A stretch of DNA of 64,000 nucleotides, from contig BLMD01000260.1 of assembly GCA_011959925.1 (NCBI GenBank), positions 1-64,000 on the forward strand, written 5' to 3'. The notes below the pieces were generated by a model, which saw only the letters and a program-made list of their open reading frames with translations, had not been told where the DNA came from and did no database searches. How positions within the stretch are numbered: position 1 is the first letter of the stretch; every line of letters starts with the position of its first letter. Below, one piece after another: positions 52,312 through 62,329 of the stretch. The translations under genes were made by a program, and so were the position numbers. The stretch comes from Lachnospiraceae bacterium. GTDB lineage: Bacteria; Bacillota; Clostridia; Lachnospirales; Lachnospiraceae.

Positions 52312-53430
52312 TTAAGTCCCCGCAAGCAGATCATACAGCCCCTTACACCAGCCTTCCTGCCCGTCCTTCCACCGTTCCACCAGTTCAATGACTACGGCGT
52401 CCGGGTGTTGCTCTCTACAGTAGGATGCAAAGTTTTCCGTATTTCTGGAAAACCGGACGTTTGCATAATCTTTGGCAATCCCCATTAATGCGTAGCCGAA
52501 CGAATCCATATACACCAGCAGGCTGCGCGAATCTTTCGCATCGGAAGCAAAGACAAAATCCTCTCCGTCCCTGCTCTCGTTCACCGTAACTTCTTCTTTA
52601 TATCCCGAAATTTCCCACTCCGTATCGTCCTGATACACGTTTCCCATAGACAGCATATGCGCCAGATCGCCGCTTACATTTGTCTGTACGGGCCGAACCG
52701 AAACATCTTTTAATGAAACGTACTCGCCGTGGAAATGTTCGTTCAGCAGCTGACCGCCCACAAAACCGCCGAGGCTGTTCCAATGCGTATCATATTTATA
52801 GAAAAGCTGATGGCCCTCTTTTTCTTTCCTTAACGCATCTTTTGTATATAAGAGGGGCACGGAAGTATTTGCCTGAATATAATCGACAAGCTGATCCGTC
52901 CTGCTGTAAGAGCCGGCGGGAACGATAGAAGACGGCATGTATTCCGGATAAACCTGTTCTTTATTCGCCGCATAAAGGACGACAAGTTCAATCCCCATCT
53001 CCTTTAACTTATCGTACAGCCTGACATAACCGTCCGCAATCTGTACAAGCTCATCTTCTTCATAGAGGTTATTGCAGATATAATCGTTAAACGACTGCTG
53101 CTTTTCTGCATTATAAAACAGCCAGTTATCTTTTCCCCGGATGACCATTGAACCGGTCATATATTCCATCGCCGTTGTTCCGACGCCGATCCAGTCATTT
53201 TTGATCGTGTTTGCCATCACAAGCTGATTTTTATATGGAAGATGATCATTGAACCAATCGTCAAACTTCTGCGGAAACGACGGCAGCGTCTGAACGGAAA
53301 GCCGCGGCCGTTCTGCAAATACTCTGTTCTCATAATTTTCAGAGTCAATATAGTCTTTTACAAACGCAAACGTAACGACCGGAGCCGTAAGCATCAGTAA
53401 AAACAGGGTAAACAGTAATTTATTTTTCAT
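52312..53430 (-). CDS. AlgJ/AlgX-like SGNH-hydrolase-fold acyltransferase (DHHW type)
   Basis: 372 residues from ATG 53430 (GGGAGGAACGCAT upstream). An N-terminal signal anchor (KNKLLFTLFLLMLTAPVVTF) is followed by an exported domain with DWFNDHLPYKNQLVMANTIK, KYDTHWNSLGGFVGGQLL (catalytic Asp/His pair) and LLVYMDSFGYALMGI (Ser). This matches the AlgJ/AlgX O-acetyltransferase fold. It lies next to an MBOAT gene, the usual donor partner that moves acetyl groups across the membrane; together they should O-acetylate an exported polymer. Confidence 0.87.
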   Translation of the reverse strand: MKNKLLFTLFLLMLTAPVVTFAFVKDYIDSENYENRVFAERPRLSVQTLPSFPQKFDDWFNDHLPYKNQLVMANTIKNDWIGVGTTAMEYMTGSMVIRGKDNWLFYNAEKQQSFNDYICNNLYEEDELVQIADGYVRLYDKLKEMGIELVVLYAANKEQVYPEYMPSSIVPAGSYSRTDQLVDYIQANTSVPLLYTKDALRKEKEGHQLFYKYDTHWNSLGGFVGGQLLNEHFHGEYVSLKDVSVRPVQTNVSGDLAHMLSMGNVYQDDTEWEISGYKEEVTVNESRDGEDFVFASDAKDSRSLLVYMDSFGYALMGIAKDYANVRFSRNTENFASYCREQHPDAVVIELVERWKDGQEGWCKGLYDLLAGT

Positions 53431-53514
53431 ATGCGTTCCTCCCGCAATTGTATCAAAGCCCGCCATCCGGCGCATATCGTCATACACGTGCCGGCTCCGC
53501 CATACCCCCGCGCC

Positions 53515-54927
53515 TTAAAACCGAAAATAAATAAACGGATTATAAGAATCGGCAGCAAGAGAACAGATGCAGAGTAAAAAAATCGCGAACAGACATCCCA
53601 TCTGAACCGCCGATATGTCTTCCTTCCGGTACAGCGCCTGTTTCAGTTTTGGAATCCCGTTCTGCAGCATCCCGCAAAAGAGAATACCAAATACGAGAAC
53701 AAGCACCGCTTCCGCATTCAGACAGGTAAACAGATTGTATTCGCCTTTCTGATACACAAACATAGCTTTGAGAAAGGACAACCCCTTTCTCATCCCGTCC
53801 ATCCGGAAAAATACCCAGCCGCAGATTACGACAAGCCACACATAGATCCGGTTCAAAAATTTCAGAGGATTGTTTTCCAGTATTTTTTGAAATCCCAACC
53901 GCTCTATAATCATAAAACAACCGTGAAAAACGCCCCAAAATAAAAATGTCAGGCTCGCTCCATGCCAAAATCCCGTCAGCAGGAACACAAGAAAGAGATT
54001 GAGGTAAGTTCGTACCACTCCCTTCCGGTTGCCTCCGAGCGGAATATACACATACTCCCGAAACCAGGTGGAGAGAGAAATATGCCACCTTCTCCAAAAT
54101 TCCCGTATGGACTTTGCGCTGTACGGATAATTGAAATTTTCTTTGAATTCAAAGCCGAACATGCTGCCAAGACCGATCGCCATATCCGAATACCCGGAAA
54201 AATCATAATAGATCTGCAGCGTATAGAAAATCATCGTCAGCCAGATCAGCCCCGTGCCAAGCTGGCCTGCCTCAAACCCCAATACCATGTCCACATATTT
54301 TCCGAGCGTATTGGAAAGCAGCACTTTCTTGCCGAGTCCATAAATAAACCGCTTCACGCCGTATGCTCTTTTTTCCGGCGTATGGATCCTTCCTAAAATC
54401 TGCGCTTCCACATCTTTATATTTCACGATCGGACCCGCCACCAGCTGAGGAAACAACGACACATACAACAACAGGGAAAAGAAATTTCTCTGCGCCTTCA
54501 CTTCGCCGCGGTATACGTCGATCACATACGACATTGCCTGGAATGTATAAAAAGAAATTCCAAGCGGCAGTGCGAACGAATTCATCGGTATATAATCTCC
54601 GGAAAGCGCCCGGTTGATATAAGAGGCAAAGAAATTGAAATATTTAAAAAACCCCAGAACGCCGATATTGAGCAATACCGCGGATGCCAAAATCCACGTT
54701 CGGCAGCGCCCGCCGCGGCTTAACAGTAATCCGAACAGGTAATTCATCACAACGGAACCAATCAGCAGCAGTATATAAACCGGTTCTCCCCATGCATAGA
54801 AGATAAGGCTCGCCAGCAATAATATGATATTTCCCGCAAAATTCTTTCCGAAACGCTCTGCCGCCAGATACAAAAGCAGCACAGCCGGAAGAAACGCCCA
54901 TAAAAATGTCATTGAACTAAAATACAT
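53515..54927 (-). CDS. MBOAT-family O-acyltransferase (AlgI/DltB-like)
   Basis: 470 residues from ATG 54927 (GGAGGTAGCT upstream). About 11 membrane segments. The MBOAT signature regions SLFPQLVAGPIVKYKDVEAQ, IREFWRRWHISLSTWFREYV, YIPLGGNRKGVVRTYLNLFL and the catalytic His in LTGFWHGASLTFLFWGVFHG are clear. It moves acyl groups to the outside for the AlgJ-like enzyme encoded next. It is 35 nt after the sensor kinase gene. Confidence 0.95.
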   Translation of the reverse strand: MYFSSMTFLWAFLPAVLLLYLAAERFGKNFAGNIILLLASLIFYAWGEPVYILLLIGSVVMNYLFGLLLSRGGRCRTWILASAVLLNIGVLGFFKYFNFFASYINRALSGDYIPMNSFALPLGISFYTFQAMSYVIDVYRGEVKAQRNFFSLLLYVSLFPQLVAGPIVKYKDVEAQILGRIHTPEKRAYGVKRFIYGLGKKVLLSNTLGKYVDMVLGFEAGQLGTGLIWLTMIFYTLQIYYDFSGYSDMAIGLGSMFGFEFKENFNYPYSAKSIREFWRRWHISLSTWFREYVYIPLGGNRKGVVRTYLNLFLVFLLTGFWHGASLTFLFWGVFHGCFMIIERLGFQKILENNPLKFLNRIYVWLVVICGWVFFRMDGMRKGLSFLKAMFVYQKGEYNLFTCLNAEAVLVLVFGILFCGMLQNGIPKLKQALYRKEDISAVQMGCLFAIFLLCICSLAADSYNPFIYFRF

Positions 54928-54962
54928 AGCTACCTCCAGAAACAAATGCGATTCTTTTTTTC

Positions 54963-56939
54963 CTATGGGAGAATTACCGGAAACGCCAGGGAAACGATAA
55001 ACAGATCTCCGTCCAGCTTGATCTCAAACGTTCCGCCCATGAGATTTGTAAGATTTCTGGCTATGGAAAGACCCAGTCCATGACCTTCCGTACCTCTGGA
55101 CTCATCTCCCCGGACAAACCGCTCGCCTAAATCCTGCGCCGACTTATGAATACCCTGCGCCGAAATATCTTTAATGGAAAATTCTGCATAGCCTTCATTT
55201 ACTTTTAATTCTACAAAAACCCTCGTATCCTTCATCGCATATTTGGCTACATTATTGTAGAGATTCTGAACCACACGCCAGACCCGGCTTCCGTCTGCCA
55301 ACACCATAACCGCCTCCTGGGGCAGCCTTGTGATCACCGTTAGTCCGCACTCTTCAAAAATCTCGTTAAATTCGCCTCCGGTCTGACAGATCAATTCCAC
55401 CATGTTGATCGGCTGCATATCCAAACAAATATTTCCGCTTGTGATCTGTGAAACCTCCACCAGATCTTCTGTCAGCTGTTTTAACCGGGCGGATTTTTTT
55501 TCCAATATACCCACATAATTTTCCACGTTTTCATTCCATGCCCCTTCCATCTTAATCAGACTGATATAATTGATGATCGAAGTCAAAGGCGTCTTGATAT
55601 CGTGAGAAACATTTGTAACCAGCTCCGTCTTTAATCGTTCGTTTTTGACGTTTTCTTCTACTGACTGCATCAGACCGTCCCCGATCCCGTTAATCTCCTC
55701 TGCCAGTTCCGTATAATCACCGTTAAATTCTTTTACGTTAAACTTATAATCCAGCCGGCCCCGTCCGATTTCCCGGATCCCTTCCAGTATTTTCTTTCTC
55801 TGTGCCGCCAGCTGCAGAAAATGCACAGCCGTATAGGCAAACAGAAACATCAGTCCGACCGCCGCCCAGATATGCCTGTAAATCATCGCTTCCCAGAAAA
55901 GAATCATCAAAACCACGGTATAAATCGCAAATTGGATTTTTGCTCGGTTGGCAATTCCCTGTTTTTTCATACTTGCTTTGATCGTATGCACGATATGCGC
56001 CGCCAGACTGCATTTTGTAAAAATATCTGCTTTGATCTTTCTGACAAAACTCAAATACAATGCCAGCAGTGCCGCATCCGATAAAAATACCAGCGTACCG
56101 GTTAAAATCAGCGAACTGGACATGCCCCAGTCCTTTTCGCTTAACCGAGCGCAGAATGTAATCAGTCCCGTCATAAAAATGATCATAACCGCAAACAAAA
56201 TTTCTGTCGGAAGATAGTCGATTCTGTGCAGCCGGATCTCCTCGTCCGATCCGCTTCTTCCGGCTGCCAGCGTTAAGTAGATCATACAGAGCAGAAAACA
56301 GATAAATGCCAGTACCGCCGCAAAAATAGCGATTCTGATCCAGGGAAAGTACGTCTCATAGACGGATGCCTCTTTAGATAAGGTATCCTTGTGAGACAGA
56401 GACGTATCGACCGCGATCATAAGCCCTCCGCCTCTGCCTTTCTGAAACAGCTTTAAAAATTCCAGATCGGAAATCTCCGTCATATGCGCCAGATTCCCCT
56501 TGATACTGATGTCAGAATCGTCATAATACAGATAACTGCCCATTTCCTTTGCAAAAGACATCGCTTCTTCCATGTCTTCTGCCTGAGGCATATTGGTAAG
56601 AATGGCGCCGTCCTGCAGAAACCAGTAGTAGAAATTGGTTTCCTCCGTATTGAATTTCAGCTTTAAATGCTTATATCTTACATTATCCGGTTCCCGTACG
56701 GGTATGGTTTTTTTAATCTGAAGATACACGGCAAGGTCTTTTACTTCTTCCGTGACGCGCTCCATATAAAAGTAAGAATGAAAAAAGGAATAGTTATTCC
56801 CGATGTCACGAAAACTAAGCCTACTCCTTTCAAACAAATTTAAAATCAAGGAAAACGTCACGATGACGATCATCAAACAAACCACCTGAAGCAGAACCGC
56901 AACCGTTTTAAATCCATTGCCAAACTCTTTCGTCTCCAT
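54963..56939 (-). CDS. Sensor histidine kinase (VanS-like)
   Basis: 658 residues. One N-terminal membrane helix (about 12-35), an extracytoplasmic domain (about 36-205, including YLYYDDSDISIKGNLAHMTE), a four-helix membrane block (about 205-375), then HAMP-like linker, HisKA with NVSHDIKTPLTSIINYISLI, and the HATPase (N box VVQNLYNNVAKYAMKD, G2 GTEGHGLGLSIARNLTNLM). RBS GGAGGAAAAAGT. The start overlaps the regulator's end by 32 nt. It controls, with its partner, perhaps the surface-modification genes downstream (inference). Confidence 0.95.
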   Translation of the reverse strand: METKEFGNGFKTVAVLLQVVCLMIVIVTFSLILNLFERSRLSFRDIGNNYSFFHSYFYMERVTEEVKDLAVYLQIKKTIPVREPDNVRYKHLKLKFNTEETNFYYWFLQDGAILTNMPQAEDMEEAMSFAKEMGSYLYYDDSDISIKGNLAHMTEISDLEFLKLFQKGRGGGLMIAVDTSLSHKDTLSKEASVYETYFPWIRIAIFAAVLAFICFLLCMIYLTLAAGRSGSDEEIRLHRIDYLPTEILFAVMIIFMTGLITFCARLSEKDWGMSSSLILTGTLVFLSDAALLALYLSFVRKIKADIFTKCSLAAHIVHTIKASMKKQGIANRAKIQFAIYTVVLMILFWEAMIYRHIWAAVGLMFLFAYTAVHFLQLAAQRKKILEGIREIGRGRLDYKFNVKEFNGDYTELAEEINGIGDGLMQSVEENVKNERLKTELVTNVSHDIKTPLTSIINYISLIKMEGAWNENVENYVGILEKKSARLKQLTEDLVEVSQITSGNICLDMQPINMVELICQTGGEFNEIFEECGLTVITRLPQEAVMVLADGSRVWRVVQNLYNNVAKYAMKDTRVFVELKVNEGYAEFSIKDISAQGIHKSAQDLGERFVRGDESRGTEGHGLGLSIARNLTNLMGGTFEIKLDGDLFIVSLAFPVILP

Positions 56940-57642
56940 ACTTTTTCCTCCATGCTTTATCTATTTTATAGCCGATTCCCCAAACCACTTTGATATAACG
57001 CGGTTCTTTCGGATTAATTTCGATTTTTTCCCGAATGTGCCGGATATGAACGGCCACCGTATTGTCTGCGCCAATTGCGTCCGCATTCCAGATACTTTCA
57101 TAAATCTGGCTGATGGAGAACACCTTTCCCTGATTTTTCATCAGCAGCAACAGAATATTGTATTCGATGGGCGTCAGTTTTACAGCCTCGTCGTCTACCG
57201 TTACCACTTTTAATTCGTCATTGATCATCAAACCGCCCGTCTGATAGACTAAATTACTGTTTTCCGCTGCATTTCCAAGCTTTGTATACCGCCTGATCTG
57301 CGACTTTACCCGTGCAACCAGCTCCAACGGGTTAAACGGCTTTGTCAGATAGTCATCCGCGCCGACATTCAGCCCCAGGATCTTATCCGAATCCTCTGAC
57401 TTTGCTGACAATATAATGATCGGTATACTGCTCTCTTCCCGGATTTTTAATGTGGCGCGGATACCGTCCAGCCTTGGCATCATCACGTCGATAATCAAAA
57501 GATCTACCTTCTGCTTTTTCAGCACTTCAAGCGCCTCAGCCCCGTCATATGCCTTGATCACTTCATATCCTTCCTGCAACAAGTAGATTTCAATCGCTTC
57601 TACGATCTCCCTGTCATCGTCACAGACAAGTATTCGGTTCAT
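56908..57642 (-). CDS. OmpR-family response regulator
   Basis: 244 residues from ATG 57642 (GGAGGCAGAAGATT upstream). Receiver domain with the acidic CDDDRE near residue 7, phospho-acceptor Asp in VDLLIIDVMMPRLDG (about 53) and Lys105 region LTKPFNPLELVARV. The C-terminal winged helix has LTPIEYNILLLLMKNQGKVF and ADNTVAVHIRHIREKIEINP. It pairs with the overlapping kinase gene; relatives control cell-wall and antibiotic responses. Confidence 0.95.
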   Translation of the reverse strand: MNRILVCDDDREIVEAIEIYLLQEGYEVIKAYDGAEALEVLKKQKVDLLIIDVMMPRLDGIRATLKIREESSIPIIILSAKSEDSDKILGLNVGADDYLTKPFNPLELVARVKSQIRRYTKLGNAAENSNLVYQTGGLMINDELKVVTVDDEAVKLTPIEYNILLLLMKNQGKVFSISQIYESIWNADAIGADNTVAVHIRHIREKIEINPKEPRYIKVVWGIGYKIDKAWRKKYGDERVWQWI

Positions 57643-57678
57643 AATCTTCTGCCTCCTTACACGATTCCTGTGCATCTT

Positions 57679-58467
57679 TTATTTTCTTCCAAACGGAAAA
57701 AATCTCTGGTGTTTTTCTTTCCTATCTTCTTCTGTCATCTCGTCCGCTGCGTCCGCATCCTCTGCAAACTCGGCGGCTTCTTCCTCCAGAAAACTTTTTG
57801 CCCGTTCAAAATATTCCGGATTGACTTTGATGACCGGTTTTTCATACACGATTTTTTCTTCCTTCCGTTCGATCGGCGTTTCTTCTGCCGCTGCTTCCTG
57901 TTCCTGCGCTTCCTGCGTATCCTTCCGCTGATACTGCCTGGTTTCTTCTTTTTCTTTTTTCTGGGCCTTTGCTTTGGCGATCTCCCGATTGCGCTCCTCG
58001 ATCAGCTTCATATATTTCGACGAATCCTTCATGTCCTCCAGCTGCGTAATCAGTTCCAGCTGATTGCTGCGGACCACCCGTTTGGATTCTGCCATCTCAC
58101 GGTTTAAACGCTTAAACATTTCTCTGCCGGATGCCTCTGCTTCCTCTATAATACGCTGTATCCTTCCGAGCGCATCCTCTGAATACATTACGGACGCCGC
58201 GTAAATATCCTGGGCCTGCTGGTTTGCATTGCGGATGATTTCCATACGGTGTTTTTCCGCCTCCAGCTCCCCTCGGTTTCTCGCCTGCTCCGTGATTTCA
58301 TAGTGATCCATCATTTCACTGACCGCCGCACCAAGGCTCCCAAGCGTCTTCTGCATTTCTTTTTTATGGACCAGGACGTATTCTTCGTGGATCTCGGAAA
58401 CCGGTGCCCTGGACAGCATAATGTGCAGCTCCCTTAAAATCCGCTCCAACTTATCCTGTATATTCAT
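57679..58467 (-). CDS. Coiled-coil protein translationally coupled to hydF
   Basis: 262 residues, no membrane segment or signal. The first ~150 residues are long coiled-coil helices (RNRGELEAEKHRMEIIRNAN, ALGRIQRIIEEAEASGREMF), followed by a Glu/Lys/Gln-rich charged tail and a short basic end (KHQRFFPFGRK). I do not recognise a family; DivIVA-like or cell-division scaffolds have similar composition. Its ATG lies in the hydF stop (ATGA). Whether it acts in hydrogenase maturation or just shares the transcript is open. Confidence 0.7.
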   Translation of the reverse strand: MNIQDKLERILRELHIMLSRAPVSEIHEEYVLVHKKEMQKTLGSLGAAVSEMMDHYEITEQARNRGELEAEKHRMEIIRNANQQAQDIYAASVMYSEDALGRIQRIIEEAEASGREMFKRLNREMAESKRVVRSNQLELITQLEDMKDSSKYMKLIEERNREIAKAKAQKKEKEETRQYQRKDTQEAQEQEAAAEETPIERKEEKIVYEKPVIKVNPEYFERAKSFLEEEAAEFAEDADAADEMTEEDRKEKHQRFFPFGRK

Positions 58468-59705
58468 AACCCCTCCTGTGGATCTTCATAAAACAGCGCA
58501 AGACTGCGGTCTAAAATGCCGTGCATTTCCGCGATCGCCGTCCCGTAATTTGTCATGGGGACTCCCTGTTTTTTGGCGCAGGACAGCCGGTACTGCATTT
58601 CACGTTCATTTAACGTGCAGCCGCCGCAGTGTATGACAAGCGCATATTCCGACAAATCCTGCGGAAATTCGTTTCCGCTTGTATATGCGAATCTAAAGTT
58701 CTTCCCCGTGTATTCCAAAAGCCACCGCGGCAATTTCACCGTGCCGATATCCTCACACTGCCTGTGATGCGTACAGCCTTCGGAAATCAATACCACATCC
58801 CCCTCTTTTAACGTTCGAATGGCTTTCGCTCCCGCCGCCTGCTGTATTAAATTACCCTTATACCTGGAAAACAAAATGGAAAACGACGTCAGATACACAT
58901 CCCCCGGCGTATCTTTTGCCGCGCGCTCAAATGCCTGACTGTCTGTAATTACGATTTTCGGCGGCTTTGCCAGCTGCCGCAGCGTCTCTTGTAACTCATG
59001 CTCTCTTGCCGCGACCGCGATCGCGCCCGCTTCCAGGCAGTCGCGGATTACCTGCTGCTGCGGCAGGATCAGCCTGCCTTTGGGCGCCGACGCATCGATC
59101 GGAATCACAAGCACGGCAATATCCCCGGGATTTAAAAAATCCCCTATGATTTTTCTGCCGCTTCCTTCGCCGCGGATCAGATGGGCCGCGTGTTCTTTCA
59201 ATTCTTTTATCTGCCGCCCCAGCTTAGCGCTGACAAACAAAACCTCGGCAGGTTTTTGAAAATAAGAAGCGATCTTTTGTTTTTCTTCCTCTGTCAGCAA
59301 TTCCGATTTGTTGACGGCAATCACACAGGGAATCTTCTGCGCTTTCAATGCCGCCAGCAGCGGCTGTTCCGTTTCCCGGAGCGTCGTTTCATCCGGATGC
59401 TGCGCGCCGTCTATCACCAAGATCGCGAGATCCGTTTTATGCATCGTCTGATAGGCTTTCCGCACACGCGCCGCCCCAAGCTCCCCCGTATCGTCCAGCC
59501 CCGGCGTATCGATCAGTACGACGGGACCTAACGGCAGCAGTTCCATTGCTTTCTGCACAGGATCGGTCGTCGTCCCCTTGATGTTCGATACGATCGCCAG
59601 ATCCTGTCCTGTCATAGCGTTGATCAGACTGGACTTCCCGGCATTTCTCCTGCCGAAAAGCCCGATGTGTATCCGGTTTGCCGAAGGCGTTTCATTCATG
59701 CCCAT
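58464..59705 (-). CDS. hydF: [FeFe]-hydrogenase maturation GTPase HydF
   Basis: 413-residue scaffold on which the 2Fe subcluster of the H-cluster is assembled. GTPase domain at 1-175 with IGLFGRRNAGKSSLINAM (G1), GTTTDP (G2), VVLIDTPGLDDTG (G3) and VIAVNKSEL (G4). The C-terminal cluster-binding domain carries CTHHRQ (Cys then His) and HCGGCTLN, the Cys residues that bind the 4Fe-4S cluster. RBS AGGAATACGGC. It follows hydG by 45 nt and precedes a coupled coiled-coil gene. Confidence 0.96.
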   Translation of the reverse strand: MGMNETPSANRIHIGLFGRRNAGKSSLINAMTGQDLAIVSNIKGTTTDPVQKAMELLPLGPVVLIDTPGLDDTGELGAARVRKAYQTMHKTDLAILVIDGAQHPDETTLRETEQPLLAALKAQKIPCVIAVNKSELLTEEEKQKIASYFQKPAEVLFVSAKLGRQIKELKEHAAHLIRGEGSGRKIIGDFLNPGDIAVLVIPIDASAPKGRLILPQQQVIRDCLEAGAIAVAAREHELQETLRQLAKPPKIVITDSQAFERAAKDTPGDVYLTSFSILFSRYKGNLIQQAAGAKAIRTLKEGDVVLISEGCTHHRQCEDIGTVKLPRWLLEYTGKNFRFAYTSGNEFPQDLSEYALVIHCGGCTLNEREMQYRLSCAKKQGVPMTNYGTAIAEMHGILDRSLALFYEDPQEGL

Positions 59706-59750
59706 GCCGTATTCCTCATTTCATCACCTGATAAGACCGTACGAAACTGC

Positions 59751-61169
59751 TTAAAAACGGAAATCACGTTTGCCCAAATGGATATTCTCGATATATTCCG
59801 CCGCCTTTTTCTGCACGGTTTGATTCGGTATCTTTTTTAATTCTTCCAGGATCAGCCTGCCGCCGATCTCTTTCGTCTCATCTGATGCGTAGTCTTCCAG
59901 ATATTCTTTTAATGTCATTAAGGCGTTCGGATGACAGCAGTTGATGATCTGCCTGTTCTTAAGCAGCGTCATAAACCGGTCTCCGGTGCGGCCTTCCCGG
60001 TAACATGCCGTACAAAAACTCGGCACGTACCCCAGTTCCATCAGCCAGCGGACCACCTCGTCCAAACTTCTGTGATCACTGATATCAAACTGCGCGGAAT
60101 TCTCTTCCGGCTCCTCTTCTTTCGCATAACCGCCTACGCTGGTCTTCGATCCTCCGCTGATCTGGGAAATGCCGAGTTTTAGTACGCGTTCCCTGCTTTC
60201 CCTGGATTCTCTCGTCGATACGATCATGCCGGTATACGGCACGGCGATCCGAAGGCAGGCGACGATCTTGGCAAACGTATCATCCGAAATGCCGTTGTCA
60301 AATACATCGGGATCGATATCGTCCGCCCTGCGTACACGAGGAACACTGATCGTATGCGGTCCCACGCCGCCGTAGCGTTCCATATGCTCCGCATGCATAA
60401 TAATCCCGGCAAAATCATAGCGGTAATTATTCAGTCCGAACAGCACGCCGATCCCCATATCGTCAATACCGGCTTCCCTTGCACGGTCCATCGCTTCCGT
60501 ATGGTACGCATAATCGCTTTTAGGTCCCGTCGGATGCAGTTTCTCATACGATTCTTTATGGTAGGTTTCCTGAAACAGAATGTATGTCCCGATTCCCGCA
60601 TCCTTGAGTTTTTTATAATTTTCCACGGTCGTTGCAGCAATATTGACATTTACCCGGCGAATCGCGCCGTTTTTGTGTTTAATGCGATAAATTGTCTGAA
60701 TGCTTTCCAATATATATTCGATCGGATTGTGAAGAGGATCCTCGCCTGCTTCCAGCGCAAGCCTCTTATGCCCCATATCCTGAAGCGCCGTCACTTCCTG
60801 TATGATCTCTTCCTGCGTCAGTTTTTTTCTGGCAATATGTTTGTTCTTCAAATGATATGGGCAGTATTTGCAGCCGTTGATACAGTAGTTGGATAAATAC
60901 AGCGGCGCAAACATTACAATCCGGTTGCCGTAAAATTCCTGCTTAATCGCCTCTGCCAGACGGTAGATTTGTTCATTCAGATCTTCCAGCCCGCAATCTA
61001 ACAGCACGATCGCTTCCCGGTGGGAAAGCCCCTCCATTTTGGAAGCCTTTTCTAAAATCTGTTCTATAAGTTCTCTGTTGTTTTTATTTTCTTCTGCATA
61101 AGCTAAAGACGCCCGAATCTCTTCGTCACTGATAAATTCTTCTGCCTTCGGCGACATTACGTCATACAT
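59751..61169 (-). CDS. hydG: [FeFe]-hydrogenase maturation radical SAM enzyme HydG
   Basis: 472-residue tyrosine lyase that supplies CO and cyanide for the H-cluster. The radical-SAM cluster motif CINGCKYC (CX3CX2C) lies near residue 84, with LEAGEDP and the ThiH-like barrel following. The C-terminal auxiliary-cluster motif CTACYREG ... IINCCHPNAL is kept, so CO/CN formation should be possible. Its Cys pattern separates it from ThiH. It is 27 nt after hydE on the same strand. Confidence 0.97.
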   Translation of the reverse strand: MYDVMSPKAEEFISDEEIRASLAYAEENKNNRELIEQILEKASKMEGLSHREAIVLLDCGLEDLNEQIYRLAEAIKQEFYGNRIVMFAPLYLSNYCINGCKYCPYHLKNKHIARKKLTQEEIIQEVTALQDMGHKRLALEAGEDPLHNPIEYILESIQTIYRIKHKNGAIRRVNVNIAATTVENYKKLKDAGIGTYILFQETYHKESYEKLHPTGPKSDYAYHTEAMDRAREAGIDDMGIGVLFGLNNYRYDFAGIIMHAEHMERYGGVGPHTISVPRVRRADDIDPDVFDNGISDDTFAKIVACLRIAVPYTGMIVSTRESRESRERVLKLGISQISGGSKTSVGGYAKEEEPEENSAQFDISDHRSLDEVVRWLMELGYVPSFCTACYREGRTGDRFMTLLKNRQIINCCHPNALMTLKEYLEDYASDETKEIGGRLILEELKKIPNQTVQKKAAEYIENIHLGKRDFRF

Positions 61170-61196
61170 AATTTTCCTTCTTTCCGTTTCTATGAT

Positions 61197-62243
61197 TTAC
61201 AATGATCTGCATTCCCCTGCCGGATCTCCGCGTTCTGTCACAATCGAAAACCCGATGCGCTCCATACGGCGCATAAGGCAGCTCCTGCATTCCGCCGCTT
61301 CATCCCCGGTACAGATTTTATTGTCATATAACTCATATTGTTTCCGAACCCCGGTAGGGGAAAGATTAGGCATGACTACATTGGCGCCCGCCAGAATACC
61401 GCGCTCGCGGCCCTGACCATCCACAGTGCCAAGCGCGGTAGTTGCCGGAATCAAAAGATTGGGTTTTAACAGGCGTAAAAGCCCGATCAGATAGAGCGTC
61501 CGCTCCACCGAACCCGCCGGCTCTTGTGCAAACGGCGTTTCATGATGCGGGATAAACGGTCCGATTCCCACCATCTGCGGATCCAGCTTGGTAATAAACA
61601 TCATATCCTCCGCCAAGCATTCTGCCGTCTGTCCCGGCGAGCCGACCATAAAACCGCAGCCCACCTGATAACCGATCTCCCGTAACCAAAACAGGCACTC
61701 TTTCCGACGGGAAAGTAGCATATCCCCCGGATGCAGTCTCCTGTAATGCGTTTCGTCCGCCGTCTCATGACGCAGAAGATACCGGTCTGCCCCCGCTTCA
61801 TAAAATCGAAGGTAGCTTTCCTTTGGTTTTTCTCCGACGGATAACGTAACCGCACAATCCGGATACCCCTCTTTGATCGTCCGAATCAGCCTTGTCAGCC
61901 GTTCGTCCGTAAAATAACCGTCTTCTCCTCCCTGCAGCACAAATGTCCGGAATCCCAGCGCATATCCCTGCCTGCAGCAGTCCAAAATCTCCGTTTCCGT
62001 CAGACGGTAGCGCTTCACCCTGCGGTTGTCCCTGCGGATCCCACAGTAATAACAGTTATTTTTACAGTAATTGGTAAATTCAATCAGTCCTCTGGTAAAG
62101 ACTTTCCTGCCGTAATACTTTTTTCTTGCCAGATCCGCCCGTTCAAACAGATACTCCCGATCCGCGCCTGCAGAAATCAAGGCGGTCCATTCTTCTTTTT
62201 CCAAACGGCGTTCTTTTTCGAGCCGGTCGATCAAATGACGCAT
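61197..62243 (-). CDS. hydE: [FeFe]-hydrogenase maturation radical SAM enzyme HydE
   Basis: 348 residues from ATG 62243 (GGAGGAATACT upstream). The radical-SAM motif CKNNCYYCGIRRDN lies near residue 55, followed by FVLQGGEDGYF and the GFMVGSPGQTAECLAEDMMF stretch of the HydE/BioB barrel. Later Cys residues (CRSC near the end) may bind a second cluster. It acts before HydF in making the bridging dithiomethylamine. It has its own promoter just upstream. Confidence 0.96.
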   Translation of the reverse strand: MRHLIDRLEKERRLEKEEWTALISAGADREYLFERADLARKKYYGRKVFTRGLIEFTNYCKNNCYYCGIRRDNRRVKRYRLTETEILDCCRQGYALGFRTFVLQGGEDGYFTDERLTRLIRTIKEGYPDCAVTLSVGEKPKESYLRFYEAGADRYLLRHETADETHYRRLHPGDMLLSRRKECLFWLREIGYQVGCGFMVGSPGQTAECLAEDMMFITKLDPQMVGIGPFIPHHETPFAQEPAGSVERTLYLIGLLRLLKPNLLIPATTALGTVDGQGRERGILAGANVVMPNLSPTGVRKQYELYDNKICTGDEAAECRSCLMRRMERIGFSIVTERGDPAGECRSL

Positions 62244-62329
62244 AGTATTCCTCCTGCACTTTTGCATACAGCGCTTTTGTCAGGTGTCTGCCTTCTGGCT
62301 CAGATCCAATTCGTTACGATGCTGCTGTC

